A stretch of 22,187 nucleotides of DNA from Treponema sp. UBA937 (GTDB lineage Bacteria; Spirochaetota; Spirochaetia; Treponematales; Breznakiellaceae). The position numbers and the translations under genes are program-made. The notes beneath the pieces were generated by a model. That model searched no databases, was not told the origin of the DNA, and saw nothing but the letters and a program-made list of their open reading frames with translations. Position 1 is the first letter of the stretch. Every line of letters starts with the position of its first letter. This document shows positions 6,702-16,000 of the stretch, piece by piece. The stretch is from the NCBI GenBank assembly GCA_002293455.1, contig DBDH01000026.1, positions 1 to 22,187 of the forward strand. The letters are read 5' to 3'.

Positions 6702-6752
6702 TTGACAAGCTCTGTCGTATCTCTTACGATTGACTTATCAGTTAGTCACTAA
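6702..6752 (+). promoter_or_regulatory. Promoter and TetR-type operator ahead of first tetR
   Basis: TTGACA (6702-6707), 17 bp, TACGAT (6725-6730) is a strong promoter. Just downstream lies TTAGTCACTAA (6742-6752), a perfect odd palindrome of the type bound by many TetR-family repressors, and a looser TGACT...AGTCA repeat overlaps it. Position near the transcription start suggests autorepression by the adjacent TetR protein. The interval 6544-6701 shows no gene I can support. Confidence 0.65.
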
Positions 6753-6767
6753 TAGGAAGATGTTGAT

Positions 6768-7364
6768 ATGCCGCGAACAAAAGAAGTCTTTGAGTCTATG
6801 CGAGAAACCACACGGTTAAAAATCGAAGCCGCCGCCTTATCGTTGTTTGCGCGAAAGGGACTTTCGGTAACTATGGACGATATCGCAAAGGAAGCGGAGA
6901 TAAGCAAGGGCCTTATATACAATCATTATATATCAAAAGAGGCGCTGATTACCGAACTCGTGAGGCAGGCTGTCAACAAATCGGCTCAGGCTATTACCAT
7001 GACGGCACAGACTCAAACCGATGCGCGGGATACGATAAAAATGATCTCCCGTATAATGTGCGAGATGTTTTCGAGCCATGAATATATGGGTGTGGAATAT
7101 TTCATGTTCATGCTGCAAGTGGGAATGAGCGGGTTTGAAATCCCGGCCGAAGCGTACTACAGCAAAGACGCGCCAGCCCCCGCAGAGACACTTGCCAAGA
7201 TAATAGCGCAAGGACAAGCAGAGGGTACAGTCGCGGAAGGCGACGCATTTCAGTTATCGCTGATCTATTGGGCTGTGGTTCAAGGGCTATGCTGTCACGC
7301 GATAGTGGGGATGCCGGTTGCGCCCCTCCCCGATATGCTGAACAGATTACTATTAACTAATTAA
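6768..7364 (+). CDS. TetR/AcrR family transcriptional regulator
   Basis: This is a ligand-responsive repressor, expected to act as a dimer. The 198-residue protein has the N-terminal TetR helix-turn-helix in about residues 18-62 (LSLFARKGLSVTMDDIAKEA, then ISKGLIYNHYISKEAL). The C-terminal ligand-binding part is not assignable to a subfamily. ATG follows GGAAG by about 11 nt. The stop is 12 bp before the oxidoreductase start, so the two genes are very likely co-transcribed and the oxidoreductase is the probable regulatory target. The region is visibly more G+C-rich than the neighbouring treponemal genes. Confidence 0.9.
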   Translation: MPRTKEVFESMRETTRLKIEAAALSLFARKGLSVTMDDIAKEAEISKGLIYNHYISKEALITELVRQAVNKSAQAITMTAQTQTDARDTIKMISRIMCEMFSSHEYMGVEYFMFMLQVGMSGFEIPAEAYYSKDAPAPAETLAKIIAQGQAEGTVAEGDAFQLSLIYWAVVQGLCCHAIVGMPVAPLPDMLNRLLLTN

Positions 7365-7376
7365 GGAGTGAACATC

Positions 7377-8843
7377 ATGAATGAACATATAATCATCATC
7401 GGAGCGGGAATCGCCGGACTGACGGCGGGTATTTACGCAAAGCGCAGCGGCTTTGACGTTACAATCGTTGAGCAGCACAGCATCGCGGGCGGTATGTGTA
7501 CGAGCTGGAAACGCGGCGGGTATCTGTTTGAAGGCGCGATGCACTGGATGACCGGCTCGTCGCCTGAAACCGAGGCCCACCGGCTTTGGAGGGACACCGG
7601 CGCGCTGAGCGATAATGTTACCGTTTTACGCGGCGACCCGTTTCGCAGCATCGAATGGAACGGTCAGACTGTTCACCTCTACCGCGATATTGACAGGACG
7701 GTAAAGGCGCTCGCCGCGCTGTCGCCAGAAGATGAAAAGCCGCTCCGCCGGCTTGCGAAAGATGTAAAAGCCGTCACAAAAATGACCATGCCGATTTTCG
7801 ATATAAAGGGCGTTAAAATGAAGAACCCAAAACACATGGGTTTTGGGTTTATGTTTAAAATGCTGCCCGCTATGCCCGCAATGATGAAATACGGGAAAAT
7901 ATCCTGCGCGGAGTTTGTGAGCGCATTTAAGCATCCGGCTATCCGGCGGCTTTTCAACTTCATCACCGACGATTACGCCGCAACCGCCGTCGTGTCCACG
8001 CTGGCGACGCTTCATTCAGGCGACGGCGGCTACCCAGAGGGAGGCAGCCTGCCGATGGTTCACCGCATGGCGAAGACCTTCACCGGCCTTGGCGGCAAGC
8101 TCATGCTGAACACCCATGTCAAAAAGGTGAATGTCGAAAACGGCAGGACGGCGGGCATAACAACAGAAAGCGGCACACTCACCGCCGATGCTGTAATAGT
8201 GACGCGGGAGACCATCGCCGCGCTGGATAAGCTCTTTGACTCACCGCCCGGCGACGCTTGGCTGCAAACACTCCGGAAAAACACTACTCCCGCCGTTTGT
8301 ACATTCGTCAGTATCGGTGTCCGCGCCGAGCTGCCCGATTGCACGATTCCCGAATGGGAGCTGGAAACACCAATCACCTATGCCGGACAGACACTGCGTT
8401 ACCTCAGCTTTTACAGCCACCGCGAGCACGCGCCCAGCGGAGGTACCGCGCTCACTGCTGCGCTGATGACGGATACCTACGACTTCTGGAAAAAGGCAAA
8501 GGACGAGGGGCGCTACGAGGCGGAAAAGCAGGCCCTCGGCGAACAGATTGTCCGCGCGCTGTGCGGTAAATATTCCGAGTGCGAAGGGAAAATCGAGGTT
8601 GTTGACATCGCCACACCGCTCACATACGAGCGGTATACCGGTGCGTACCGAGGTTCATGGATGAGCATTATGAAACCTGGCGCGAGGGCGGGCATGATGT
8701 ATCCCGCTTACTCAGAGAACATCAACGGGTTGTATTTTGCTGGACACAGGATGATGCCGCCCGGAGGCTTGCCGGTCGCACTGTCGTCGGGCCGCACAGC
8801 GGCGCAGCTCGTGTGCCGTCAATTTGACGTTGAGTTTAAGTGA
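7377..8843 (+). CDS. CrtI-like NAD(P)/FAD-dependent oxidoreductase
   Basis: This is a flavoprotein of the phytoene desaturase/retinol saturase-like superfamily, acting on an unknown hydrophobic or polyene-like substrate. The N-terminal dinucleotide-binding fold reads IIIIGAGIAGLTAGIYAKRSG, split around residues 5-25, followed by an acidic strand end (VTIVEQ) and GGMCTSW (about 40-46). The C-terminal FAD motif is NGLYFAGHRMMPPGGLPVALSSGR near residue 450-475, in two parts. I choose ATG 7377 (488 residues) because AAGGAG at 7363-7368 is 8 nt upstream; an in-frame GTG at 7368 lies in that site. No carotenoid genes are nearby, so a role in carotenoid synthesis is not supported. High G+C and isolation suggest transfer, perhaps from Clostridia. 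Confidence 0.85.
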   Translation: MNEHIIIIGAGIAGLTAGIYAKRSGFDVTIVEQHSIAGGMCTSWKRGGYLFEGAMHWMTGSSPETEAHRLWRDTGALSDNVTVLRGDPFRSIEWNGQTVHLYRDIDRTVKALAALSPEDEKPLRRLAKDVKAVTKMTMPIFDIKGVKMKNPKHMGFGFMFKMLPAMPAMMKYGKISCAEFVSAFKHPAIRRLFNFITDDYAATAVVSTLATLHSGDGGYPEGGSLPMVHRMAKTFTGLGGKLMLNTHVKKVNVENGRTAGITTESGTLTADAVIVTRETIAALDKLFDSPPGDAWLQTLRKNTTPAVCTFVSIGVRAELPDCTIPEWELETPITYAGQTLRYLSFYSHREHAPSGGTALTAALMTDTYDFWKKAKDEGRYEAEKQALGEQIVRALCGKYSECEGKIEVVDIATPLTYERYTGAYRGSWMSIMKPGARAGMMYPAYSENINGLYFAGHRMMPPGGLPVALSSGRTAAQLVCRQFDVEFK

Positions 8844-8892
8844 CACGTATAGCGTATAAGTGGAAACAGCCCTCTTTTTATTACAAAAAATC

Positions 8893-8931
8893 TTGACACT
8901 GTAAAGTTTATGTACTATAATCTTTACAGTG
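8893..8931 (+). promoter_or_regulatory. Consensus promoter with 10-bp inverted repeat
   Basis: TTGACA (8893-8898), 17 bp, TATAAT (8916-8921) is a perfect consensus promoter. CACTGTAAAG (8897-8906) and CTTTACAGTG (8922-8931) are perfect inverted arms, overlapping the -35 end and following the -10 box. A repressor bound here, most likely the TetR encoded next, would block RNA polymerase. Confidence 0.85.
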
Positions 8932-8970
8932 CTAACTTAGCGATGGTAAGATAATGGAGGTGAACGTACA

Positions 8971-9540
8971 GTGTTTGAAAAAACATATCATCATGGTGAT
9001 TTGCGAAACGCGCTCATTGAGGCGGGCATTGAACTAATAAACGAAAAAGGCGTCAGCCGCTTCTCTCTTCGCAAGGTCGCGGGGATGTGCGGCGTCAGCC
9101 ATACCGCGCCTTATGCTCATTTTAAGGACATCGGCGCGCTGATGACGGCCATGAGCGAATATGTGACGGAACAGTTTACGGATATGCTTCAGTCTGCCGT
9201 GAATGGGCAGAGGAATGGAGAGACAGCAGTCAAGGCGCTCGGAAGAACATATATTTCTTTTTTTGCGGAGCATCCGAATTATTTTCAATTCCTGTTCTAC
9301 AATTCTGATATAACGATTGACTTGGACAGCGATAAAGCTGACGATTATCCGCCGTTCATGCTGTTTCGAAACGCTGTCTATTCAATACTTGACGGCTTGC
9401 CGCTTGCCAAGAAAAAACAAACGCTCATTGCTATGTGGTCGCTTGTACACGGTATAACGGCACTGCAAACTAATAAGCGTATCAAATACTCCGGCAACTG
9501 GCGGGATGTTTTAAACAGCATGAAGGGGAAAATACTATGA
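8971..9540 (+). CDS. TetR family regulator, WHG-type C-terminus
   Basis: The 189-residue repressor opens with YHHGDLRNALIEAGIELI, typical of TetR proteins with the WHG ligand domain. The helix-turn-helix follows (FSLRKVAGMCGVSHTAPYAHF, in parts, about 29-50). The C-terminal half includes FFAEHPNYFQFLF (about 92-104) and a Trp-containing helix (MWSLVHGITAL), matching WHG architecture. The GTG start at 8971 is preceded by GGAGG at a 10-nt spacing. The stop codon overlaps the next gene in ATGA, so translation is coupled to the flavoprotein genes it probably controls. Confidence 0.9.
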   Translation: MFEKTYHHGDLRNALIEAGIELINEKGVSRFSLRKVAGMCGVSHTAPYAHFKDIGALMTAMSEYVTEQFTDMLQSAVNGQRNGETAVKALGRTYISFFAEHPNYFQFLFYNSDITIDLDSDKADDYPPFMLFRNAVYSILDGLPLAKKKQTLIAMWSLVHGITALQTNKRIKYSGNWRDVLNSMKGKIL

Positions 9541-10037
9541 GAATGATTGTACACGATCTTTCACGGCAAAACTTTGAAGCAATCGGCATTCAAGCCGATT
9601 CTGATTTGGTCGTTGCCGATAATGGCACAATAAAAAACTGTATCGGCTGCTTTGGCTGCTGGGTCAAAACGCCTGGTGTATGTGTACTGAAAGATGATTA
9701 CAGAAATATGGGTGAACAGTTGGCCGCCTGCGATGAGCTGCTCGTTATCAGCAAGTGTTTTTATGGCAGCTATAGTCCGTTTGTCCGGAATGTGTGGGAT
9801 AGGAGCATCCCCTATCTGCTCCCGTATTTCATCACAAGGAACGATGAAACGCATCACCGGGCGCGGTATCCGAAGCGGCTGGTATATTCGGTGTGCTTTT
9901 ACGGCGGGGATATAACGGAAAATGAAACGGAAACCGCAAGGCAGCTGGTTTACGCAAACGCCAAAAACTTTCACACATTAGAGGCAAAGGTGTACTTCTG
10001 TCACAGTTTGCCGGACATCAAGGAGGCGCTAAGATGA
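9537..10037 (+). CDS. Flavodoxin-fold protein with Isf-like cysteine cluster
   Basis: This 166-residue protein resembles NAD(P)H-dependent FMN reductases and iron-sulfur flavoproteins. Four cysteines, C35-x2-C38-x2-C41-x7-C49, fit the compact CX2CX2CX4-7C motif that binds a [4Fe-4S] cluster in Isf proteins. The flavodoxin-like motif CFYGSYSPFVRNVWDR (about 74-89) should contact FMN or the dimer interface. The usual N-terminal nucleotide loop GSPR is missing, since the protein begins MRMIVHDL. The start overlaps the tetR stop (ATGA) and its own stop overlaps the next gene the same way. A redox role with an anaerobic electron donor is likely; the substrate is unknown. Confidence 0.8.
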   Translation: MRMIVHDLSRQNFEAIGIQADSDLVVADNGTIKNCIGCFGCWVKTPGVCVLKDDYRNMGEQLAACDELLVISKCFYGSYSPFVRNVWDRSIPYLLPYFITRNDETHHRARYPKRLVYSVCFYGGDITENETETARQLVYANAKNFHTLEAKVYFCHSLPDIKEALR

Positions 10038-10666
10038 AAATTGCGTTAATCAACGGCAGCCCTAAAGCGGGCAAAAACAATTCCGGCTGGTTTCTTGAAA
10101 AGTTAGAGACATGCTTGGGCAAAGAACATGAGATTTCCCGCTATAATGCAGCAAAACAATATATTGCTGATTACACTACGCTTTACCAAATGGACGCGAT
10201 TGTATTTGCGTTTCCGTTGTATATTGACGCGGTTCCGTCCCACCTTTTCAGAATGATGGTCGAAATGGAGAAAAGCAAGAACGGTGAAAAAGAACCCTTC
10301 GTTTACACAATCGTCAACAACGGGTTTTACGAGGGCAGGCAAAGCCGTATCGTATTGGATATTGTGAAAAACTGGTGCGCTCGCGCCGGTCTGCGTTATG
10401 GTCAGGGCATCGGACAAGGGGCGGGTGAAATGGTGGGCTTTATTGATTATGTTCCGCTCGGACACGGTCCTCTGAAAAACTTAGGGGAAGCGATAAAAGA
10501 CCTCGCGCAAAATATAGAAGCTCTCAAAAGCGGCGAGGATATATTGTTCAGCCCGAACTGGCCGCGTTTCGCATGGCGTTATATGGCAACACATAGTTTT
10601 TGGCATAAACTCGCAAAAAAGAATGGCCTGAAAATTCGGGATATCAAAAAGCAAATCGGCGGATAG
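10034..10666 (+). CDS. NAD(P)H-dependent flavodoxin-fold oxidoreductase
   Basis: A 210-residue flavodoxin-fold protein. MKIALINGSPKAGKNNSGWF carries the FMN phosphate loop (NGSPKAGKNNS, 8-18), and AIVFAFPLYIDAVPSHL (about 54-70) is the second FMN-contact strand and loop. No iron-sulfur cysteine motif is present, unlike its upstream partner. ATGA overlap with that partner implies co-translation, and the two could form a heteromeric or sequential electron-transfer pair. It is the last gene of the tetR operon; no terminator is obvious in 10667-10760, and the chromate-transporter genes converge on it. Confidence 0.82.
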   Translation: MKIALINGSPKAGKNNSGWFLEKLETCLGKEHEISRYNAAKQYIADYTTLYQMDAIVFAFPLYIDAVPSHLFRMMVEMEKSKNGEKEPFVYTIVNNGFYEGRQSRIVLDIVKNWCARAGLRYGQGIGQGAGEMVGFIDYVPLGHGPLKNLGEAIKDLAQNIEALKSGEDILFSPNWPRFAWRYMATHSFWHKLAKKNGLKIRDIKKQIGG

Positions 10667-10760
10667 GATCCGGATTTATTTCATTTTTGTTACAATTTGT
10701 ATCTCGCCGTTGTCAAATGATTGCGAATCCTCATAAATAATCTAAGCGAAATGCCTCATT

Positions 10761-11285
10761 TCAAAGTACCCCAAACACTTCAATAATGCCGCCAACAATT
10801 CCCGACGCAAAAATTAAAATAAGCGGACTTATTTTCGTAAAGATTGAAAAGCCCAACGATACAGCGGCAATGACAAACACCATCGGGCTTACTGTAGAAG
10901 ATATGGAAAGATTTACGGCTGTCATGGCAACCATTGCCAATGTCGCTCCCTGGAGCGCGCGGATAATCCGTTCCCTATGGGATGCAATTCTGGAGGAAAT
11001 AAAGATTAACAGAGTGATTCCCAGCATAGGAAAAGCCGTTACCGCCAAAGTAGCGAGTACCGCTCCTAAATAACCAAAACGCATAAAGCCGACCATAGTC
11101 GCCGTATTCAAAGCCACGGGACCGGGCGTTACCTGCGCTATCGAAATAATCTGGCTGAACTCGACCTCCGTAAGCCATCCGCCTTGAACCGCTTCATGCT
11201 GAATCAGCCCGACCACAGTCCAGCCGCCTCCGAAAGAAAGCACCCCGATTTTGAAAAACATCAACACTAATTCCAAAAGCTTCAT
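10761..11285 (-). CDS. Chromate transporter family, half-length subunit
   Basis: A 174-residue integral membrane protein of the CHR/ChrA family (single-domain form). It has the family signature SFGGGWTVVGLIQHE (17-31), the conserved AQVTPGPVALNTATMVG (about 49-65) and several hydrophobic segments. Paired short CHR proteins are thought to assemble as heterodimers, equivalent to one full-length ChrA, for anion efflux. The open frame extends upstream to 11420, but homology begins at MKLLELVLMFF and the ATG overlaps the upstream gene's stop (ATGA), so I start at 11285. The substrate in an anaerobe need not be chromate. Confidence 0.88.
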   Translation of the reverse strand: MKLLELVLMFFKIGVLSFGGGWTVVGLIQHEAVQGGWLTEVEFSQIISIAQVTPGPVALNTATMVGFMRFGYLGAVLATLAVTAFPMLGITLLIFISSRIASHRERIIRALQGATLAMVAMTAVNLSISSTVSPMVFVIAAVSLGFSIFTKISPLILIFASGIVGGIIEVFGVL

Positions 11286-11839
11286 TTCCGGTTCACTCCG
11301 TTTCGGTTTACCGCATAACAAAGCAGGGCGATTCCGAAAAAAATCGGCAGAGAATAATTCATGAAAAAGAACAGAGCCGCCGCTCCAAGAACAGCAATGA
11401 CAAGTTCCAGTACAGACCATTTCTGTTTTTTCAGCATCTTCACGATCATGGCGGCAACAAGCCCTATCACCACACCGTAAGAGCCTTTAAGAAAGCCCCG
11501 GACAAACGCAAACTCGCTGATCCGCGTAAAAACCAGGCTGACAAAAATAATCGTCACAAAAGGAGGAATCATTATTCCCAAAAAAGATACAACCGCTCCG
11601 GGAAAGCCCGCCAAACGGTTTCCCGCCAGAACAGCCGTATTCAATGCCATCGGTCCCGGAACCGCCTGACCCATGGCAAAAAGATCGTAGAATTCCTTTT
11701 CGTCCATCCATTGTTTCTTAACAATCCGGTCCGCAAAAACCGGAATCATGGCATAACCTCCGCCAATAGTCAGAGCGGAAATCGATAAAAAGGTAAGAAA
11801 TATATCCCGCAAATGGGGAGCGGGCGGCTTTTTTTCCAT
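11282..11839 (-). CDS. Chromate transporter family, half-length subunit
   Basis: The first gene of the pair encodes a 185-residue membrane protein with TIGGGYAMIPVF (24-35), the signature AVPGPMALNTAVLAG (about 59-73) and further transmembrane segments, ending in a basic tail (YAVNRNGVNRK). It differs enough from its partner that the two likely insert in opposite orientation, as shown for paired short CHR proteins elsewhere. No Shine-Dalgarno sequence precedes ATG 11839; a TATAAC box lies only 7 nt upstream (11847-11852), suggesting a leaderless transcript, though the -35 is weak. Confidence 0.88.
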   Translation of the reverse strand: MEKKPPAPHLRDIFLTFLSISALTIGGGYAMIPVFADRIVKKQWMDEKEFYDLFAMGQAVPGPMALNTAVLAGNRLAGFPGAVVSFLGIMIPPFVTIIFVSLVFTRISEFAFVRGFLKGSYGVVIGLVAAMIVKMLKKQKWSVLELVIAVLGAAALFFFMNYSLPIFFGIALLCYAVNRNGVNRK

Positions 11840-11931
11840 ACCATAAGTTATACCATGATTTTGAAAAAAAGAAAGTAGAGAGAAATGTTACACAGAGGAA
11901 CAGTATCGAGCTCATCGCAAGATTCCGGTTT

Positions 11932-13026
11932 TCACATTTGATTAATCTTTTCGATGGGAACCGCCATCGCTCTCAGTCTGATCACTCTGCCGCCGCCTAG
12001 TTCAGGATAAGCCCTGTAGCGTTTTCCATCATCAGAGAAAGGAGAAACTTTTTCTCCGGGAAAAGGCGGATAGCGTTCCTGGGACCATCTGATTTCCGGA
12101 TCAGTTAATCGTATATTCGGATTCGCGGGATCGAAATACACATACGATTCATGAACGCCCCGCTGATCGAGCGGCGCTTCATCGGTACATTGGAGATAAC
12201 GGATAACGCCCTCTTGTATGTTTACCGATTGAATAATCGCCGAATGAACCATGGTTCCGTCCGCGCCCCGGAAAAGCATGACGTCAGCGGGTTTCAGGTT
12301 TGATACTTTATCGTCTACGGCAATAACTTCCCTGCTGTTTGCATTGAAAAACCATGTTCCGGCATAATAAGCGGGGTCAGCTCCACGCGGAACGCCAATC
12401 GCGTTTCGGAGCGTGTATCCCAAATCAAGTCCGCCTGCTTTTGCGGTATAATTGAGGACATGCCATACAAAGCCGGAACAGTCCATGCCGACCCAGCCGA
12501 TACAGTAAAGATAGTTGTAAACATCAGTGTTGTGAATTTCCATTCCCGAATTGAGAACATAAGGCCGATGAGGCAATCCGCGGTAAGATCCGGCTTTCAT
12601 ACGGGCTACGTCAAATAGATCGCGGGACGTTGTCCATGTTTGAGAAGGAATATCAAAAACGGCAACTTTTTCCCTGCCGTCCTGGAGCGTATTCGTATAT
12701 GTTTTGAAATCTTCGCTTTCCAAAAGTCCGCTGATAATTGACCACAAGAATACAGGATTCGCTTTGCCTCCGCCGATAAATTCCCATGAATGATCTACCA
12801 ATTCGTCACGTTCGTAATTTTGGGCAAAAGGCATTCGGAGGTTCATCACCCGTTCCCCGATAATATAGGTTTTGAAACACTGCCGGTACGCTTCTTCAAT
12901 AACCGATTCAACGCCGTTTCCCCAAATCCGGGAAGGGTCGGAAAACGAAACAAGCGCGGATTCATCATCAGCATGTATTTGCATCAACATTAATAAAAAT
13001 AGGAACAAAGCGAAATATTTTTTCAT
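11932..13026 (-). CDS. Exported NlpC/P60-like protein
   Basis: The 364-residue protein has an N-terminal signal peptide (MKKYFALFLFLLMLMQIHAD, cleavage near 19), so it is periplasmic or outer-membrane associated. Residues about 165-285 look like the papain-like NlpC/P60 fold: GMDCSGFVWH places the nucleophile at C183, LKPADVMLFRG (244-254) is the usual strand after it, and MVHSAII supplies H261. This family cleaves peptidoglycan stem peptides or related amide bonds. The N-terminal ~160 residues and the ~80-residue C-terminus are not recognisable. The gene follows the FlcA-like gene by 18 bp and is probably in the same operon, so remodelling of peptidoglycan around the flagellar apparatus is an attractive but unproven role. 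Confidence 0.7.
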   Translation of the reverse strand: MKKYFALFLFLLMLMQIHADDESALVSFSDPSRIWGNGVESVIEEAYRQCFKTYIIGERVMNLRMPFAQNYERDELVDHSWEFIGGGKANPVFLWSIISGLLESEDFKTYTNTLQDGREKVAVFDIPSQTWTTSRDLFDVARMKAGSYRGLPHRPYVLNSGMEIHNTDVYNYLYCIGWVGMDCSGFVWHVLNYTAKAGGLDLGYTLRNAIGVPRGADPAYYAGTWFFNANSREVIAVDDKVSNLKPADVMLFRGADGTMVHSAIIQSVNIQEGVIRYLQCTDEAPLDQRGVHESYVYFDPANPNIRLTDPEIRWSQERYPPFPGEKVSPFSDDGKRYRAYPELGGGRVIRLRAMAVPIEKINQM

Positions 13027-13044
13027 TTCCGTCTAAAACCCGTT

Positions 13045-16000
13045 TTATTCCTGATTCCGAATCTCATAAGGAATGTCTCTTGCGCGGTTGTCCGGGGGAA
13101 CAAGATATTCCCAGGTCGAAGGTTCCTGCATATCCATATCGATAAGATTATAGATGAGCGGTTCGTAGCCCGGTTCCGGGTACAGGGTATATTTTGTGTT
13201 CAAGAGCGGTTGATTTGTTTCGGGAATTTCGGTACCGGGAACAAAAAGCCTGACCCATGATACGGGATTCCTCGTAATAAAATCCCAGGCGCGCGCGGAT
13301 TCGGCGAATAAAGATAACGCTCTTGTCCGGTAATTTACGTTACCGGTTCTGTCTGCAAGAGTTCCCAACGTTACGCCAAGATTATTCTGCGCTTCCATAA
13401 TGCGTTCAGCCAATTCCATATGTTCGGGTCTGTCATGAGGAAGCAGCGTTGCTGCCCGGACTTTTTCCGTCTCGAGTATGTCTAAAAGCCGATTGTAATA
13501 CCCTTCCGCCGCGAAATAATCGCCGCGTGAATAAGAAGCATTCCCTAATGTATACAGGAGCCGCTTATTCAAAGGCGTTTCATTGGAAACCTCAAAGAAA
13601 CGTCCTATCGCCTCGGCCATATTATCGGAATGATAATAGATGGCGCCCATGCGGTAGATAACTTCGGGCGGATGCCAGCCGTTTTCTTCCGCGTGAAGAT
13701 AGTTTTGAAGCGCCGAATCAAAATCGCCGTTTTTATATAATTCGATATCGGCTAAATCAGCATAGAGCCGCCCGAAATTCGGCGTTGGAGGAAGCACCCG
13801 GCGGGTTAAGGCGTCTTCATAAAGATTGATGCCTTTTATCAGCGTTTCCTCCGCATTCACAAAATACTTGGTGGTGGTTAAAATCCACGCGGCTCTGCGT
13901 TGGGTATCGATGCGGTACCCGATCCGTTTTGCCGACAATTCGGGAGCCGCGTCAAAAGCCTTCATCGCATTTCCAAGAACGGTTTGTTCTTCCTGAACGC
14001 TGCCAAAACGGCTGTAATACCGCGCAAGATGATAATGCGATTCCGGCAAGGCCGAATCCTCTTGAACGGCCCGGAACAATACTTCCCGAATACCTTCGAT
14101 ATTATCGATATTTTCATCCGGTACGCCTTCTGTTTGTTCAAATCTTTTATCCAGCAAATATCCGCCAAGTTCCGCCAAAGAGGGAGCGGTAATTTTTGTT
14201 TTAGACGATGCCAGAAAATAGGTTTGCAGAGGAAGCACCTGCGCTAAATTATTCGTCCTGATAAAATACTTGAGCATCTGTTCCAGATACAAATCTGATT
14301 CGCCGTATCTTTCCATAAGCCGCGCAAACGCGGCGCGGGCATTTTCCAATTGCGAAGGATCAATTTCGCCCCAGGCAAGGAAATTTTCTCCCTGGGCAAA
14401 AAGTCCGTCCCGGTCATCAATTGAATAATCGAGAATATTATTGCGCAAAATTCGATTCGCTTTTTCGTAATTATAAAGATAATACGTTTCAAGACGAGCG
14501 TAATCTAAGGCGCCTTGTTTGTCTCTGGGATAATAGCGAAGGAGCTCATCATATTTTTCTTCGGCAAAAACATATTGACGATTGGTACGGAAGGCTTCCG
14601 CGTAACGGAAAAACCATTTTTTCATCTGCTGAATTTTCAGTGCATCTATAAAGTCATCGTTTGCCCGCGCATATTCACCGTTTCCGATAAGCTCATATCC
14701 CCGTTTATATATTCCATCTGCATGTATCGGAATGTAAATAAATTGATACATTAAATAGCCCAGGGAAAAAAGAAGCGCCGCCGCAATAGCGAAGGTTCGT
14801 AAAACCGGCAGAAAACTATGAACGAAAATATATCCAAAAGATGATTGTTCGGCTTCCAGTTCCTTGCCGGTTTTCTTGAGAAAACCCTTGGGCACAGGAA
14901 TTGTTTTTCCGAGAATTTTTCCCGCGAGATTCGCCGTTTCTTTGGGTGACGCGCCGTTGACTAATTTTTTTACAAGATCCGACATTAATTCCGGCGTAAC
15001 CGCGTGTTCCGCGATCAATTCTTCGCAGGCGATTCGTAAATTAAGCGGAAAAGAATTCAGGGTTTTTTCAAGGCTGCTTAATTCTTCGTCGGAAAGGTGA
15101 ATTTCCTCAACATCAGGAGACGCCTCTGCGTGTTTTGTATCCTCGATTCCGCTAAGAGCAAAATTGATGTCATCATCCAAAGAGCTTGTTTCATTGAAAG
15201 CAACATCATCAATATTAAAATCCGATTCCGGCAAATTGAAATCCGATGAAGCGTTTTGTTCTTCATCGAGGTCAAAATTATCAAAGGAATCAAGTTCTTC
15301 AATGTTTGCGTCAGAATCAGCCGGTTCAGATACGTCAACAGTTTCGCCGCCCAAGTCTGCCGTTTCGCCCAAAAGATTAACGGTGTCAAAACTTGCGGAA
15401 TCATCCATTTCCGGAATGGAAAAATCTTCGTCCATGTCGGGAACGGAAACATCAAAAGCACTGCCAATGTCATCGATTGAATCTGCCGGCATTTCCAAGC
15501 CCGCGTCCGAACCGGCATCAAACGAAAAATCTTCATCCGCCGGAGTATCATTTGACAAGCCGATGTCTTCAAAATTAGGTGCATCTTCGATATTGGGCAA
15601 GTCCGTTATGTCAGGAATGTCATCGGGTACATCCTGTTTTGGAGAATGCACCGGATCCTCTGAGAAAAGCGAAAGCATCTCATCGTTGCTTATTACTGAA
15701 TCTTCATCGGAAATATGAGAGTCTTCCGGATTCATTACATCGTCCAAATCTCCAAAATCCGTTGTGCTTGCGGTTTCTTCGGGGAACGTGAAATTGTCTA
15801 AATCACCAAAATCGATTGAATCAAGATTTGAAGGATTTTCGGAAGTACCGGAATCGCCAAGTTCTTCAAAATCCGCATCGACCGCATCGCCGGCTGAATT
15901 TTCAAAATCAATATTTTCGGAAAAATCTTCCGGCGGATTAAAATCGTCCAACTTCATTGAATCAATATTTGCAGATTCATCGGAAAAATTAAAATCGCCG

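Noticed and set aside
7377..8843. Part of a carotenoid biosynthesis cluster
   Set aside because: The protein has the CrtI-like fold, but no phytoene synthase, cyclase or prenyltransferase gene is nearby, so only the superfamily can be stated.
15164..15718. Serine/lysine-rich open frame on the plus strand
   Set aside because: It is the antisense of the Asp/Glu/Ser-rich part of the FlcA-like gene; GAT/GAA/TCC codons read backward give Ser-rich frames without stops. No start signals or homology.
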